A DNA stretch of 63,637 nt from Actinoplanes couchii (lineage in GTDB: Bacteria > Actinomycetota > Actinomycetes > Mycobacteriales > Micromonosporaceae), in contig NZ_BOMG01000118.1 of NCBI RefSeq assembly GCF_016862075.1, forward strand, positions 1-63,637, written 5' to 3'. The notes beneath the pieces were generated by a model, which saw only the letters and a list, made by a program, of their open reading frames with translations, ran no database searches and was not told the DNA's origin. Of this stretch, positions 17,299 through 25,412 are shown one piece after another (within the stretch, counting starts at the first letter, position 1; each line of letters opens with the position of its first letter). Both the position numbers and the translations under genes were made by a program.

Positions 17299-17328
17299 GC
17301 CCGGGACGCTACCAACTCCACCTTTTAT

Positions 17329-17345
17329 CGAGACAGAAAGTCTCG
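17329..17345. promoter_or_regulatory. TetR operator between divergent TetR and SDR genes
   Basis: Perfect inverted repeat CGAGAC-AGAAA-GTCTCG embedded in an AT-rich patch (TTTTAT before, TATAT after) in the 83-bp gap between the TetR and SDR genes. Position and symmetry are those of a TetR operator controlling both genes. Confidence 0.65.
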
Positions 17346-17381
17346 TATATTGCTGCGGAGATCCGAACAAAGGTGGAACAC

Positions 17382-18197
17382 ATGTCAGTCGTAGTGGTCA
17401 TCGGCGTGGGCGGCATGGGCGAGTCGATCGCCCGCCGGCAGGGCACCGGCAAGCACCTGGTGCTCGCCGACTTCAACACCGACACCCTGGAACGGGTCGC
17501 CGGAACGCTGCGCGGCGAGGGCTACACGGTGACCACCGCCCAGGTCGACGTCGGCGACCACACGTCGGTGGCCGCGCTCGCCGACACCGCCGCCGCACTC
17601 GGCCCGGTCACCCAGGTGGCACACACCGCCGGACTGTCGCCGGTGCAGGCCCCGGCCGACGCGATCCTGCGTGTCGACCTGCTCGGGGTGGCACTCGTCC
17701 TGGACGAGTTCGCCCGGGTGATCGCCCCCGGCGGCGCCGGAGTGGTGATCGCCAGCATGGCCGGCGCCCTGTCCGCCGGCCGGATCCCCGCCGAACTGGA
17801 GGCGGCCCTGGCCACCACCCCCACCGCGGAGCTGCTGGCACTCCCCCACCTCGGACCGGACCCGGCTGCGGCGTACGGCATCGCCAAGCGCGCCAACCAA
17901 CTCCGCATCCACGCCGCAAGCCTCGCCTGGGGTGCCCGCGGCGCCCGCGTCAACAGCATCAGCCCCGGCGTCATCGCCACCCCGATGGGCCAGGAGGAAC
18001 TGGCCGGCGCCAGCGGCACGTCCATGCGCGCGATGATCGACGCCTCCGGAACCGGCCGCCTGGGCACCGCGGCCGACATCGCCGCGGCGGCCGCGTTCCT
18101 GCTCGGCCCGGAGTCCACCTTCATCACCGGCACCGACCTGCTGGTCGACGGCGGCGTGGTGGCCGCGGTCCGGGCCGGCGCTTACCCCGGCAGGTAG
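17382..18197 (+). CDS. SDR family oxidoreductase
   Basis: A 271-residue classical short-chain dehydrogenase. It has a GVGGMGESIA cofactor motif (a variant of TGxxxGxG), the catalytic Ser region VVIASMAGA, the YGIAKRA motif holding catalytic Tyr and Lys, and the C-terminal GTDLLVDGG. ATG 17382 has an AAAGGTGG ribosome-binding site; an in-frame GTG at 17373 is less likely. It probably acts on the compound sensed by the divergent TetR protein. Its end overlaps the convergent unknown gene by 16 bp. Confidence 0.88.
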   Translation: MSVVVVIGVGGMGESIARRQGTGKHLVLADFNTDTLERVAGTLRGEGYTVTTAQVDVGDHTSVAALADTAAALGPVTQVAHTAGLSPVQAPADAILRVDLLGVALVLDEFARVIAPGGAGVVIASMAGALSAGRIPAELEAALATTPTAELLALPHLGPDPAAAYGIAKRANQLRIHAASLAWGARGARVNSISPGVIATPMGQEELAGASGTSMRAMIDASGTGRLGTAADIAAAAAFLLGPESTFITGTDLLVDGGVVAAVRAGAYPGR

Positions 18198-18541
18198 TGG
18201 GCCAGATAGGCCACCTCGACCGGAGCCAGATCCCCGGCCCGTTCCCGGTTCCGGATCGCCGAGACGAGCCGCCCCTCGATCAGGAACCGGTAGGCGAAGC
18301 TCTCCACGCTGGGCGCGCACCAGTACAGTTCGTCGACCGTGTCCTCCTCCCACTCGTCTGTGTAGTCCCGGCTCGAACAGATGACCGCGGTCTGTCCGTC
18401 GTGGTGCAGGTTCGCCCGGCCCAGCTCATCGGGGGCCGGCACATGGGGAGGCCGGGCGGGGCGGGCACACACTCCCGGAACCCGTAGGCACGCCGGTCCT
18501 CGGGCCACCGGCTGTCGATCATCAGTGCCGCGGCCCGGCAC
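18182..18541 (-). pseudogene. Unknown protein, apparently frameshifted near its N terminus
   Basis: The last 80 residues (from DELGRANLHHDGQTAV through YLAHYLPG) look like a real, acidic small-protein domain resembling immunity/SUKH-type proteins. The first about 35 residues of this frame look like out-of-frame sequence. In the neighbouring frame just upstream (about 18465-18530) a natural-looking N terminus, MIDSRWPEDRRAYGFRECV, is found, so a single-base deletion in the G/C-rich run at 18443-18467 probably separates the two halves. Either a real frameshift or a sequencing error. Confidence 0.5.
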
Positions 18542-18544
18542 TTC

Positions 18545-19336
18545 TCAGACGAACCGCTTCTCGGGGACGTCCTGGGTGGCGATGACCGACCAGTCGGCGA
18601 TCGGCCGCGTCTGCCCGTAGGGTGGGCAGCCCACTCCGGCGTGGAAGTGCCCGGTCCAGGACAACGGATCCGAGAGGACGACGGTTCCCACCGCGTAGTA
18701 GGACTGCACAACCCAGCCAGGTCCGGCCTGTGGAGTACCGGGATTCGCCGGCGGCACGGAGTTGTCCGGCGCATCCGTGAAGGCGATTCCCATCCCGGGC
18801 TTCGGCGTGCTGCAGTGCATCTTTCCGGTCACGGTGATCGGCGAGTGGGCGAGCGTGACGGTCGGCCCGGTGTAGCGGCACCGGTTCGGCACGGCTGAGC
18901 AGTCGGCGCCGGCCTCCGAATGCGAGAACACCGTCCGGGTCACGGTCTTCAGCGTCCACACCCGCAACCCGTCCGTGGCGGTGGCCGTCTTGCGCTTGCT
19001 GTTGCCCCGGTAGACGGCTTTGAACGTACCGCCGGAAACTGCCGTTATGGTTTTGCGGAAGGAACCACGCGCATCCGCTTTTGTCGAGGTCAGCAGGGTG
19101 TAACCGGGCGACCCGTTCTTGCGGAAGAAGACGTCGACGGTCGCCGCGTTCCCGGCCGGTGACCAGCCCGCACGCCCGGACAGCAGCACCGCCGCGCCCT
19201 GCCGGGCCTCGTCCACGGCCGCCGCGAACGTGATCGTGACCGCCCGCTTCTTGGGCGCCGCGTGCGCGGCCCCGGGCGCGAGAACACCGAAGGCGGCGGC
19301 AACCGCACCGATCCTGATCAGGCTCTTGGTCCGCAT
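18545..19336 (-). CDS. Secreted protein with Ig-like fold, unknown function
   Basis: A 263-residue exported protein with a Sec signal peptide (about residues 1-27, cleavage after AHA). The mature part begins with a beta-rich Ig-like or carboxypeptidase-regulatory-like domain (VTITFAAAVDEARQGAAVLLSG, YTLLTSTKADARGSF). The C-terminal half has four Cys residues and is unlike any family I recognise. It is transcribed toward the frameshifted unknown gene. Confidence 0.65.
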   Translation of the reverse strand: MRTKSLIRIGAVAAAFGVLAPGAAHAAPKKRAVTITFAAAVDEARQGAAVLLSGRAGWSPAGNAATVDVFFRKNGSPGYTLLTSTKADARGSFRKTITAVSGGTFKAVYRGNSKRKTATATDGLRVWTLKTVTRTVFSHSEAGADCSAVPNRCRYTGPTVTLAHSPITVTGKMHCSTPKPGMGIAFTDAPDNSVPPANPGTPQAGPGWVVQSYYAVGTVVLSDPLSWTGHFHAGVGCPPYGQTRPIADWSVIATQDVPEKRFV

Positions 19337-19425
19337 CGCTCCGACTCCCCGTAATGATCTTGGCAGGCCAAGCTAACAGCCGAAACGAGATGCGGGAACC
19401 CGGCGACCGGGCGCAAGATTCGCCG

Positions 19426-20553
19426 ATGACGAATCTTGACGAGGAGCTCATCGCGCTGCGCCGGGCGATCCACCGCGACCCCGAACTGGCCGGGGCGGAG
19501 CGGCAGACGGCCGGGCTGGTCGCCGAGCAGATGCGCGCGGCCGGACTGGAGGTGACGACCGGTGTGGGCGGGCACGGCGTCCTGGCGGTGCTCGACGGCT
19601 CCGTGGACGGCCCGACGCTCGTGTACCGGGCCGACATGGACGCCGTCGACACCGCACACGCCGTGCACCCCTATCCGCATTCCGGCCGGATCTTCGACGA
19701 CGGTTTCGCGTCACGTGCCCCGGGCGCCGCGCACCTGTGCGGCCACGACCTGCACACCGCGATCGGCGTGGGCGTGGCGCGTTTCCTGGCGCGAGGCCCG
19801 GTGCGCGGCCGGGTGGCGTTCGTGTTCCAGCCGGCCGAGGAACCGTTGCGAGGTGCGCGGGCGATGCTGGACACCGGCCTGGTGCAACGGCTCGCCCCGG
19901 CCGAGAGTTATGCCCTGCACTGCGCCCCGTTCCCGGTCGGCACCCTGGCGGTGTCCCCCGGACTCGGCCTGCCGGGAATCGACCACGCCCGCATCGAGTT
20001 TCCCGACGGCCGGACAGCCGACTTCACCACCCTCTCCACGGTGGAGTATCCAGCGGACACCGTCGACTACCAGGCCCGTTTCCGGGCCCTGCTGGAAACC
20101 GAGCCCCGGGATTCGGTCTCGGTCAGCCAGTGGACCGCCGGCTCCGTGACGAACGTGCTGTCCCGGGTCTGGCCACAAGAGCAATTTCCGGCTTTGCGTA
20201 CGCGGATACAACAGCTGGCGTCCCGAGCGGGCGGGCAGGTCGAGTTCCCGGCGGACCCGTTCCCGGCCATGGTGAACACACCGGACCTGAGCACGAGGGC
20301 GGGCGAGTTCCTGAGCACCGTGCTCGGCGACGACGCCGTGCTGTGGGCGCGCGCTTCCTGGCCGTACAACTGTGAGGATTTTGCCCTGTTCCTGAAAGAG
20401 GCCCCGGGCGCGATGTTCTATCTGGGCGTGGCGAACCCGGAGACCGGGATGAACGGCTCCCCGCACACCGTGGATTTCGCCGCCGACGAGCGGGCCATCG
20501 GTCACGGCGTTCGCGCCATGTCCGCCCTGCTGACCCATCGCCTGAGCGTGTGA
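19426..20553 (+). CDS. M20 family metallopeptidase / amidohydrolase
   Basis: A 375-residue member of the M20D amidohydrolase family (hippurate hydrolase / IAA-amino-acid hydrolase type): RAIHRDPEL at the N terminus, metal-binding HLCGHDLHT (His107, Asp108, His110), the AEE motif (Glu138-139) and a C-terminal NGSPHTVDF with the last metal ligand His. The central dimerisation domain is shorter than usual. ATG 19426 is used. The 3' end overlaps the convergent sigma factor-recombinase fusion by 52 bp. Confidence 0.82.
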   Translation: MTNLDEELIALRRAIHRDPELAGAERQTAGLVAEQMRAAGLEVTTGVGGHGVLAVLDGSVDGPTLVYRADMDAVDTAHAVHPYPHSGRIFDDGFASRAPGAAHLCGHDLHTAIGVGVARFLARGPVRGRVAFVFQPAEEPLRGARAMLDTGLVQRLAPAESYALHCAPFPVGTLAVSPGLGLPGIDHARIEFPDGRTADFTTLSTVEYPADTVDYQARFRALLETEPRDSVSVSQWTAGSVTNVLSRVWPQEQFPALRTRIQQLASRAGGQVEFPADPFPAMVNTPDLSTRAGEFLSTVLGDDAVLWARASWPYNCEDFALFLKEAPGAMFYLGVANPETGMNGSPHTVDFAADERAIGHGVRAMSALLTHRLSV

Positions 20554-22364
20554 CCGGTGGCGCGTTTGCACAGGTAGGCGGCCCGCTCGTAGGACAGGCG
20601 CCGTCGTCCGGTCTCCGGGCACAGATCGGCCGGCGCGGGTGGCCGGCCGGGCCCGGGACGCCGGTCGGACAGGAACAGCGGGCCACGCGCCCGGCCGTCG
20701 ATCAGCTGTGGAAGCAGGGCGGCCGTCTCAAGACCCCAGACAATCGACGCGTCGTGGGTGCGGCGCTCAGCGAGATTCAGGTGCTCGACGTTCAGGGCGA
20801 GCACCGCCCCGACCTTCGCGGCCGAGTCCCGCAGCAGGCACCACAGCGCCCGCTCACGAAGCGCCGAGTCAGGCACCGGCGCCGCAACGGCCGGAACGAC
20901 AGGAACCGCGGTCACCGGACGAGGGCGGAGTTCCGCGGCGAGTGACGGCGCACCGGCCCAGGCCGCGAACGAGCGGACCGCGGCCACGTGCCGATTCCAC
21001 GTCCTCGGCGAGACACCCGGCCAGGCCACGGCGAAGATCTCCGCCAACCGAGCCGGATCAAGATCGGTCAACAGCAGACGTTCACCCGCGAGCCGGGCCA
21101 CCCGGGACAGGGTCTGACCGTAGGCGCGAGCGGTCGCCGGCCCGAGCGGCGCCAGGAACGACTCCACCGCCGCACCCAACAACCGCCCCCGCTCCTCGGG
21201 CACGTCCACACCCGCCGCCCGGCGCAGCAGGAACTCCCGTTCGGCGGCGTTACCGGCCAGCGACGCGGCCCGCTCGAACTCCCGCCTGGCCTCCGGCAGA
21301 CGACCGAGACGAACGAGCAGATCTGCGCGTACGCCGGGCAACAGGTGATACGACGCCATCTGCGGATCGGCGCGCAACTCGTCGAGCAGGTCGAGCCCGG
21401 CCTGAGGACCGTGCGCGAATGCCACCGCCACCGCCCGGTTCAGTCGCACGACCGGGGTCGGCAGCAGTCGCTCCAGGGCCTGGTAGAGCGTGCCCACCCG
21501 TACCCAATCGGTCTGCTCCGCGGTGTGGCAGACCGCGATCGCCGCCTGCAGGACGTAGGGGCCGGCCGGACCACCCACCTCCCTGGCGCGCAGCATCGCG
21601 GCGAAGCCGCGGCGGATCAGCAGCTGATCCCAGCGGCCCCGGTTCTGTTCGTGCAGCGGGACCGGCTCGCCGGCCGGGCCGGTCCGCGCCGCCGAACGGG
21701 ACTGCTGGATCTCCATCAGCGCGACGAGTCCGTGCACCTCGGCCTGGCCGGGGGCGAGAACGGCGAGCATCCGGCCGAGCCGCAGCGCCTCCAGGCAGAG
21801 GTCGGCGCGGATCAGGCCGGTCCCGGACGTCGCCGCATACCCTTCGTTGAAGATCAGATAGACGACTTCGAGTACGGACGACAGCTGCGCGGACGGCGCA
21901 TAGCCGACCCCGGACTCGGCCAGTGTGCGTTTGGCGGCGGCAATCCGCTGGGCGATCACCCGTTCACCGACCAGGTGCGCGCGGGCGATCTCGGCGTGGC
22001 TCAGACCGGCGACGACACGCAGGGTGAGCGCCACCCGGGCCTCGGCCGGAAGCACCGGATGGCAGGAAATGAACATCAGCCGGAGCACGTCGTCCTCGGC
22101 CGGTTCCGGAAGCGGCGCCGGATCGGGTGCGTGGCGTTCACGTCTGATGTGGTCCACGGCCCGGCGCCGGGCGACCGTGGTCAGCCAGGCGCCGGGATTG
22201 TCCGGGATCCCGCTCGCCGGCCACTGCTCCAGGGCCGCGACCAGGGCGTCCTGCGCCAGCTCCTCGGCCAGGCCGACGTCGTGCACCAGCCGCAGGAGCC
22301 CGCCGACGATCCTCGCGGACTCCTGCTTCCAGACGGCGCCGACCGTGGCCGGGAGATCGGTCAC
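20502..22364 (-). CDS. ECF42-type sigma factor fused to a tyrosine-recombinase-like domain
   Basis: A 620-residue fusion. Residues 1-383 form a complete ECF sigma factor of the DGPF-associated group (ECF42): sigma2 (about 10-80), sigma4 (about 100-155) and the long TPR-like C-terminal extension (about 160-383). Residues 386-605 resemble an actinobacterial tyrosine recombinase: SAM-like core-binding domain (about 396-472, AATARAYGQTL-type) and part of the catalytic domain (about 500-603, with LFLSDRRP and LSYERAAYL). The first catalytic Arg region reads SAAKVGAVLAL instead of the usual ARAEEVLAL, and the HxxR and Tyr boxes are missing because the frame ends in antisense of the M20 gene. GTG start overlaps the DGPF gene stop. 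Sigma part likely works; recombinase part is dead. Confidence 0.82.
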   Translation of the reverse strand: MTDLPATVGAVWKQESARIVGGLLRLVHDVGLAEELAQDALVAALEQWPASGIPDNPGAWLTTVARRRAVDHIRRERHAPDPAPLPEPAEDDVLRLMFISCHPVLPAEARVALTLRVVAGLSHAEIARAHLVGERVIAQRIAAAKRTLAESGVGYAPSAQLSSVLEVVYLIFNEGYAATSGTGLIRADLCLEALRLGRMLAVLAPGQAEVHGLVALMEIQQSRSAARTGPAGEPVPLHEQNRGRWDQLLIRRGFAAMLRAREVGGPAGPYVLQAAIAVCHTAEQTDWVRVGTLYQALERLLPTPVVRLNRAVAVAFAHGPQAGLDLLDELRADPQMASYHLLPGVRADLLVRLGRLPEARREFERAASLAGNAAEREFLLRRAAGVDVPEERGRLLGAAVESFLAPLGPATARAYGQTLSRVARLAGERLLLTDLDPARLAEIFAVAWPGVSPRTWNRHVAAVRSFAAWAGAPSLAAELRPRPVTAVPVVPAVAAPVPDSALRERALWCLLRDSAAKVGAVLALNVEHLNLAERRTHDASIVWGLETAALLPQLIDGRARGPLFLSDRRPGPGRPPAPADLCPETGRRRLSYERAAYLCKRATGHTLRRWVSRADMARTP

Positions 22365-22684
22365 GGACCGTAGACCTGATGGATCAGGCTCTCCCCGTCA
22401 CCGACGATCCGGCGGAACCGGCGACCGAGTTCGATCGCCTCCTCCCGGGACCGGACCTCGATCAGGGCGAACCCGCCGATCGCCTCCTTGGCCTCGGTGA
22501 ACGGCCCGTCGGTCACGGTGATCTCGTCACCGGCCGAGGTCATCTTGAAACCGTCCGGGTCCAGGCCACCGGTGGCCAGCAGCACCCCGGAGGCGGTCAG
22601 CTCCTCGACGAACGCGGCCATGTCGGCGTACAGCTTGGCGTCCGGTTCCGCGCCGCCGGCCTTCTGCATCATCAGGTAACGCAT
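22361..22684 (-). CDS. DGPF-domain (YCII-related) partner of the ECF sigma factor
   Basis: A 107-residue YCII-related protein with the signature DGPFTEAKEAIGGF (about residues 59-72). Genes of this type are the standard companions of ECF42 sigma factors, where they are targets of the sigma factor. Its stop overlaps the sigma start by 4 nt, so they form one operon. The precise biochemical role is not known. Confidence 0.9.
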   Translation of the reverse strand: MRYLMMQKAGGAEPDAKLYADMAAFVEELTASGVLLATGGLDPDGFKMTSAGDEITVTDGPFTEAKEAIGGFALIEVRSREEAIELGRRFRRIVGDGESLIHQVYGP

Positions 22685-22780
22685 CGTGTCTCTCCCTCTG
22701 GTCGACCTTCAATGCACCGACGTCGTACGAGCTGATGTGACAAGTAATATCATGGGACAGCCTCCACACCGGGAGAATCC

Positions 22781-23296
22781 ATGGCCATCGCCTGGCGCGA
22801 CTCCCCTGAAGCACTTGTCGAAATCCTGCGCCGGCGCGGTCTGGATCCGGACAGGGTCGACAACGTGGAAGCGGCGTGGGCAGCGTTCGGGGAGTTCCTC
22901 CGCGAGCCGATCGACGGATTGGAACCAGACCCCGACAGCGATGCGGACGGCTTCATCGTTCAGTGGGGCCGCTACGGGTGGCACGACAGGCTGCCCAGTC
23001 TCAGTTTCACCAGGCAGTACGCCGTGAACATGCGGGCGACGTGGACCGAGCCGGACTGGTACCAACCCGAACACTGGCACGTGAACTTGACTCTGGTGTT
23101 CCCCGATGCGCCCGCACTCGCCGATCTGGGCCAACTCAACGTGCAGGACACCGGATTCGACTTCAGCCCGCCCGGCGCCGAGCGAGACCACGCGATACGC
23201 GAGGCGGAGTGGGAGATGAACCACTACCCGACCCTGCGGGCACTGTGGAAGAGCGTGCCGTCGAGCAGCGCGGTGACGCTGGACCAAGCCGGCTGA
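22781..23296 (+). CDS. Hypothetical protein, acidic
   Basis: A 171-residue acidic protein of unknown function: N-terminal helix (EALVEILRRRGLDPDRV), then aromatic-rich strands (IVQWGRYGWHDRLPSLSFTRQ, WYQPEHWHVNLTLVF). The composition is like single-domain immunity proteins or stand-alone actinomycete proteins. Good start ATG after an AGAATCC spacing; codon use is normal for this genome. Confidence 0.6.
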   Translation: MAIAWRDSPEALVEILRRRGLDPDRVDNVEAAWAAFGEFLREPIDGLEPDPDSDADGFIVQWGRYGWHDRLPSLSFTRQYAVNMRATWTEPDWYQPEHWHVNLTLVFPDAPALADLGQLNVQDTGFDFSPPGAERDHAIREAEWEMNHYPTLRALWKSVPSSSAVTLDQAG

Positions 23297-23345
23297 CCCC
23301 GTGCGCCGCCCGATGCACCGGATCGACTTCGGCCCTCATCGACGG

Positions 23346-23729
23346 TCAGCTCCGCACCCAGCGGGCGACCAGCTCCCCGACCTGCGCTTCGCGGGTGGTG
23401 ACGCTGGCCAGATCGGGAAAGTCGATCACGGCTCGGTCGGGAGCCGGCCACGTCATCATCCCGCTGGGGTCCTCGAACGCAAACGTGGCGGCATCGGAAC
23501 GCACCTTCGCACCGCGATGGAAGACAAGCTGGAGCCGCTCCCGCGGCTGGAGACGAAACGTGACCCGGTCCTCGCCGTCGTAGCAGAAGCTGGGGGCGTT
23601 CCACTTGATGTGCTCGGTGATCGCCGGGTCCGCAGCCAGGATCGTCGTCCTGAGAACAAGAACGCCTGCCTTGAGCGGGTGCTGCAGCCGCGTCAGATAC
23701 TGGTCGACACTTTCGGCCGAGGTCCCCAT
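23346..23729 (-). CDS. DUF1801 domain protein
   Basis: A 127-residue protein of the DUF1801 (YdhG/iron-chaperone-like) family: AESVDQYLTRLQHPLKAGVLVLR, then HIKWNAPSFCYDGEDRVTFRL and the LQLVFHRGAKV strand. Family function is unsettled. ATG at 23729. Confidence 0.75.
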   Translation of the reverse strand: MGTSAESVDQYLTRLQHPLKAGVLVLRTTILAADPAITEHIKWNAPSFCYDGEDRVTFRLQPRERLQLVFHRGAKVRSDAATFAFEDPSGMMTWPAPDRAVIDFPDLASVTTREAQVGELVARWVRS

Positions 23730-23845
23730 GTGACACTCCTCAATCCGGCAATGCCCAGCGGCTTGGCGCCGCCGATTTTACGGCAGCCGACCCACTTCCA
23801 GGGGCGCTGACGGGACAGGTCGTCCCGAACCTGCGTGCGAGCCTT

Positions 23846-24205
23846 ATGGTTGCGGCCATGGGGTATGAAATGCCGGCCACCGTCGCCATCGAGTGGGACT
23901 TCGGATACGACTCGCTCCTGCTGGATCGCTCGCCCGGCGTCATCGGCGTCGACGAGCTGAATCCCTCTGATCTCGGCCTCTCCCCCGGCCTGACCCGCCG
24001 TCTCGAGGCCCTGCTGGACCGTCATGAACGGGTGTACGGGTACTGGGTTCAGCAGTCGATGGCCGGAGCCGAGGAGGATACGGACCAGGAGCGCAGAGAC
24101 ATGGCCGACCTACGAGCGGAGACACTCGACGTCGCCTATGCAGTCCAGAACGAGCTCGGTAACTCCGTCGACGTGCTGGTGGACAAGCGCCCGCTACGAA
24201 ATTGA
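23846..24205 (+). CDS. Hypothetical protein
   Basis: A 119-residue protein of unknown function with possible starts at 23846, 23858 or 23870. The N terminus predicts strands (ATVAIEWDFGYDSLLL); the rest is helical (LTRRLEALLDRHERVYGYWV). It sits 28 bp before a second unknown gene in the same direction and the two may form a pair. Confidence 0.5.
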   Translation: MVAAMGYEMPATVAIEWDFGYDSLLLDRSPGVIGVDELNPSDLGLSPGLTRRLEALLDRHERVYGYWVQQSMAGAEEDTDQERRDMADLRAETLDVAYAVQNELGNSVDVLVDKRPLRN

Positions 24206-24233
24206 AGTCGGAACGAGCCAGGATGATGACGAA

Positions 24234-24551
24234 GTGGGATCGGACTGGACCTGGGAACTTCGACTTCCCCTCGCGGCGGAACCTGCGCTTCGTGAACTTT
24301 ACGATCTGGCCGCTGAGCGAGATCTACATCCACAGCGTCCGGACGGCCTGATCAACATCTTCGACGACTCGGCCGGAGGCCTCCGAACGGTCCAAAATCT
24401 GGATGTCGCGCTACCCGAAGGCACCGCCCGGACAAGCCCGCTTCCGAACGGCGCTCTACAGGTCAACCTCCTGGAAGACCCGGCCGCCGTCGATCCACTC
24501 CGTTACGAGGACATCCACAACCAGTGGTACCCGGCCCCCAAGCCAACCTGA
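24234..24551 (+). CDS. Hypothetical protein
   Basis: A 105-residue frame from GTG 24234, with natural-looking composition (WELRLPLAAEPALRELYDLA, then NIFDDSAGGLRTVQNLDVAL). No family recognised. The start is uncertain: upstream of 24234 the frame runs antisense-like through the previous gene, so the GTG is the first plausible start. Confidence 0.4.
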   Translation: MGSDWTWELRLPLAAEPALRELYDLAAERDLHPQRPDGLINIFDDSAGGLRTVQNLDVALPEGTARTSPLPNGALQVNLLEDPAAVDPLRYEDIHNQWYPAPKPT

Positions 24552-24763
24552 CTACGCAGTACGCGGCAGATCCGTGCCCTGGACAACTGTGCGGCAGCGT
24601 GTTCTGGACTTGTCGCGAGGTGATCGTTCTGTTGGTGGTCAACCGGTCTGCCAGGCTCGGGCGGACGACCCTGACGACCGGGTTGCCGTGGTGCTCGGAA
24701 CAGCGGCGTTGCTTCTTCCTGCATCGACGGTTACCGCCGGCTCCGTCCGGGAACCGTAAGAAG

Positions 24764-25123
24764 ATGAGCACCTATCCCGATCCGGCCTGGCACGGCGACG
24801 TCTACCCCTCTGAAGAGGAGATCGATCCGGCCGGCACCGACGGCCCCGTCGCGGCCTACGCCAGCCGACCCGGCCCGCCACCGTCCACCACGCCGGAATT
24901 GCCGCCCCTCTCCGGACCGGCAGGCCAGGCCGCCACCACCGCGAAATCGATTGTCAGTCGGCACCCGGACGGATCGATCGAGGTTGTCACCGACCTCGAC
25001 GGTGACGGCATCGCCGACGTGGTGCAGCTCGACCTCGACGGTGACGGGGTGCCCGAACTCACCTACCTCGACACCGACCGCGACGGCCGGCTCGATACCG
25101 TTCTGCGCACCCCGAACCACTGA
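24764..25123 (+). CDS. Small protein with calcium-binding DxDGDG repeats
   Basis: A 119-residue protein. The Pro-rich first half is likely disordered; the second half carries three repeated acidic loops (DLDGDGIADVV, DLDGDGVPELT, DTDRDGRLDTV) that match EF-hand-like / thrombospondin type-3-like calcium-binding loops. No signal peptide is seen, so it may act inside the cell. ATG 24764 follows an AAGAAG ribosome-binding site. Confidence 0.65.
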   Translation: MSTYPDPAWHGDVYPSEEEIDPAGTDGPVAAYASRPGPPPSTTPELPPLSGPAGQAATTAKSIVSRHPDGSIEVVTDLDGDGIADVVQLDLDGDGVPELTYLDTDRDGRLDTVLRTPNH

Positions 25124-25412
25124 CAGCACAGTGCTGCGCCGACCATTTCCGGACCGCACACGCTGCCGCAGCTCATCGCGCCCGGACCGGTGACGGCCCC
25201 TACTGCTGCAGCGACATCAGTGGCGGCTGAGTGCTGATGTCGTCAACATCGAGGTGCTCCTACACGGATCCCGCCACGAAACCGACGGGCAACGCGCCAC
25301 CAGCACACGAGTGCGCTCCGCGTTTTCTCTGCGGCAGTTGAGTGAGCGTGTTGTTGCGGTTCGCTGAGGGCGGAGCCGCGGTGGAGTTGGCCGCCTGAAT
25401 CATGATGAGTAG
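25124..25412. other. Intergenic stretch, nothing recognised
   Basis: 289 bases between the calcium-loop gene and the membrane protein gene. I see no convincing frame, hairpin or repeat. Confidence 0.4.

Noticed and set aside
20639..21850. Long plus-strand open frame (about 400 codons)
   Set aside because: It is antisense to the ECF sigma-recombinase gene; its Arg/Pro-rich translation is the typical shadow of a high-GC gene.
22719..22742. ECF42-type promoter before the DGPF gene
   Set aside because: TGTCAC and CGACGTC elements are visible on the minus strand but only 11 bp apart, too close for a reliable -35/-10 call.
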